A stretch of DNA of 15,934 nt from Bacteroidales bacterium (GTDB lineage Bacteria > Bacteroidota > Bacteroidia > Bacteroidales > WCHB1-69): the NCBI GenBank assembly GCA_016285615.1, contig JAEERB010000053.1:1-15934 (forward strand). The letters run 5' to 3'. How positions within the stretch are numbered: position 1 is the first letter of the stretch; every line of letters begins with the position of its first letter. Of this stretch, positions 14,794 to 15,934 are shown one piece after another. The translations under genes were made by a program, and so were the position numbers. The notes beneath the pieces are model-generated. The model was given only the letters and a program-made list of their open reading frames with translations. It had not been told where the DNA came from and did no database searches.

Positions 14794-15934
14794 ATGAGCA
14801 GAAACAGTCTTTTAATAAGTTTATGCATCATCGCTTTTGCAGCCATGATGACATCGTGTAACAAGGATTACGAAGCCCCTGAATACAAGAAACCCTCTTA
14901 TAACGGTAAGCCCGCCAACAAGACCATTGCCGACATCAAGGCTATGCACAACTTGGAGAGCGACCAAGTGGATTCCATCTGCAAATGGGACGAGACCTTC
15001 ATCGTTGAAGCCGTGGTTGTCAGCACCGACGAAGGCGGCAACTATTACAAATCGATGGTGGTACAAGACGCCACTGGCGGCATTGAAATCGAGTTGGACC
15101 GCACCGGTTTATACAACGACTTCCCTGTAGGCCAGAAAGTATATTTGATCTGCAACGGCTTGGTTGTTGGTGATTACGGCGGTTTGTACCAGATGGGTTG
15201 GATTTATGACGGCAGCGTTGGCCGTATCAACAGCCAATTTATCGACAAATACCTCATCCGCGACGGTCTGCCCACCCAAAAAGACATACCTGCACCCATC
15301 GAAATAACCACCGCTGGCGGTTTGGCACCTGAGAATGTCAACCGACTGGTAACATTGAAGAATGTGGTCTTTGAAGAAGCCGCTATGGGTCAGCCATTTG
15401 CCGACGACAATGCGATCACCAACCGCAACATCGCCTCCATCAACGGCAACAAAGTCACCAATATGGTGGTTAGAACCTCCAACTATGCCAAATTCAGAAG
15501 CACCCGAGTGCCCTCAACTCCCTGTGACCTGACGGGTATTCTCACTTTGTACAACAGCACTTACCAGTTAATGATACGCGTAAAAGAGGATATCAAGGCG
15601 CTTCCGCAATATGAAGAGAAACTGATTAAGGATCTCACCTTCAACGAAAACTCGCTCAATGGTGAATGGAAGGCTTACTCCAGCGAAGGTAGCGAAGGTT
15701 GGAAATTCCAGAAGACCTCTTCCGACCAGTTTGTATATCACTTACAAGCCTCTACAGCTTGCGAGGACTGGCTGGTATCGCCTGAAATCAGTTTGAGCAG
15801 CACGGGAGATCTTACGGTACGTCTTGACCATCAGAACGACATTGTCGGCCTGCAGGAGAGCTTCCAATGCTACTATTCGACCAACTACACCGAAGGTGAA
15901 ACCATCGATCCTACGCAATGGACGGCCTTCGACC
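14794..15934 (+). CDS. second DUF5689-type surface lipoprotein, partial (3' end outside window)
   Basis: The frame is open from the ATG at 14794 to the window edge, 380 residues without a stop. The signal MSRNSLLISLCIIAFAAMMT ends in lipobox MTSC (lipidated Cys22), followed by Asn-Lys-Asp. The DUF5689 region is a clear paralogue of the preceding gene, with TIADIKAMHNL, VVVSTDEGGNYYKSMVVQDA, FPVGQKVYLICNGLVVGDYG and MVVRTSNYAKF. A choice-of-anchor-J-like part follows (CEDWLVSPEISLS, VRLDHQNDI, CYYSTNYTEGE) and is cut at the edge. It starts 12 bases after the previous stop, with a weak AAGAAG upstream, and is surely in the same operon. The pair looks like an old tandem duplication, since the two proteins are related but well diverged. 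Confidence 0.88.
   Translation, partial: MSRNSLLISLCIIAFAAMMTSCNKDYEAPEYKKPSYNGKPANKTIADIKAMHNLESDQVDSICKWDETFIVEAVVVSTDEGGNYYKSMVVQDATGGIEIELDRTGLYNDFPVGQKVYLICNGLVVGDYGGLYQMGWIYDGSVGRINSQFIDKYLIRDGLPTQKDIPAPIEITTAGGLAPENVNRLVTLKNVVFEEAAMGQPFADDNAITNRNIASINGNKVTNMVVRTSNYAKFRSTRVPSTPCDLTGILTLYNSTYQLMIRVKEDIKALPQYEEKLIKDLTFNENSLNGEWKAYSSEGSEGWKFQKTSSDQFVYHLQASTACEDWLVSPEISLSSTGDLTVRLDHQNDIVGLQESFQCYYSTNYTEGETIDPTQWTAFD

Overview
The window looks like a chromosome segment from a member of the Bacteroidota, most likely order Bacteroidales. The reasons are: promoter-like TAnnTTTG boxes upstream of several genes, almost no Shine-Dalgarno sequences, a TonB-dependent receptor-type outer-membrane protein, two DUF5689-type surface lipoproteins, and a large secreted protein with a putative PCMD domain and a C-terminal FISUMP domain. 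No RNA genes, CRISPR arrays, integrases or insertion sequences were seen.

Left half (1-5.66 kb): compact housekeeping and redox genes. In order they are a Maf-type nucleotide pyrophosphatase (minus), a dsrC gene with a DsrM/NarI-like membrane cytochrome gene behind it (plus), a small four-helix-bundle protein (minus), a 10TM heavy-metal exporter-like protein (minus), and an overlapping pair made of a flavodiiron protein and RecR (minus). The gaps between these units hold arrays of degenerate 7- and 8-bp A/T-rich tandem repeats. These arrays touch or overlap the 3' ends of all five transcription units here, and in three cases they include the stop codon.

Right half (5.66-15.9 kb): surface and secretion genes, all on the plus strand and without such arrays. 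A 1619-residue secreted protein has an N-terminal PCMD-like region, eight Ig-like repeats of exactly 70 residues, ten cysteine-paired repeats of exactly 49 residues, and a FISUMP domain. It ends at a strong hairpin terminator. Next comes a likely operon: a TonB-dependent receptor-like barrel followed by two paralogous lipoproteins with a DUF5689 (OB-fold-like) region. The second lipoprotein runs off the window end.

The most unusual content is: (i) a genuine two-cysteine DsrC paired with a DsrM-like heme-b protein, with no DsrAB or DsrK nearby; (ii) the stop-codon-associated heptamer arrays, including an inverted pair around the four-helix-bundle gene; and (iii) the receptor plus tandem DUF5689 lipoprotein operon, which resembles SusC/SusD in layout but uses other parts.
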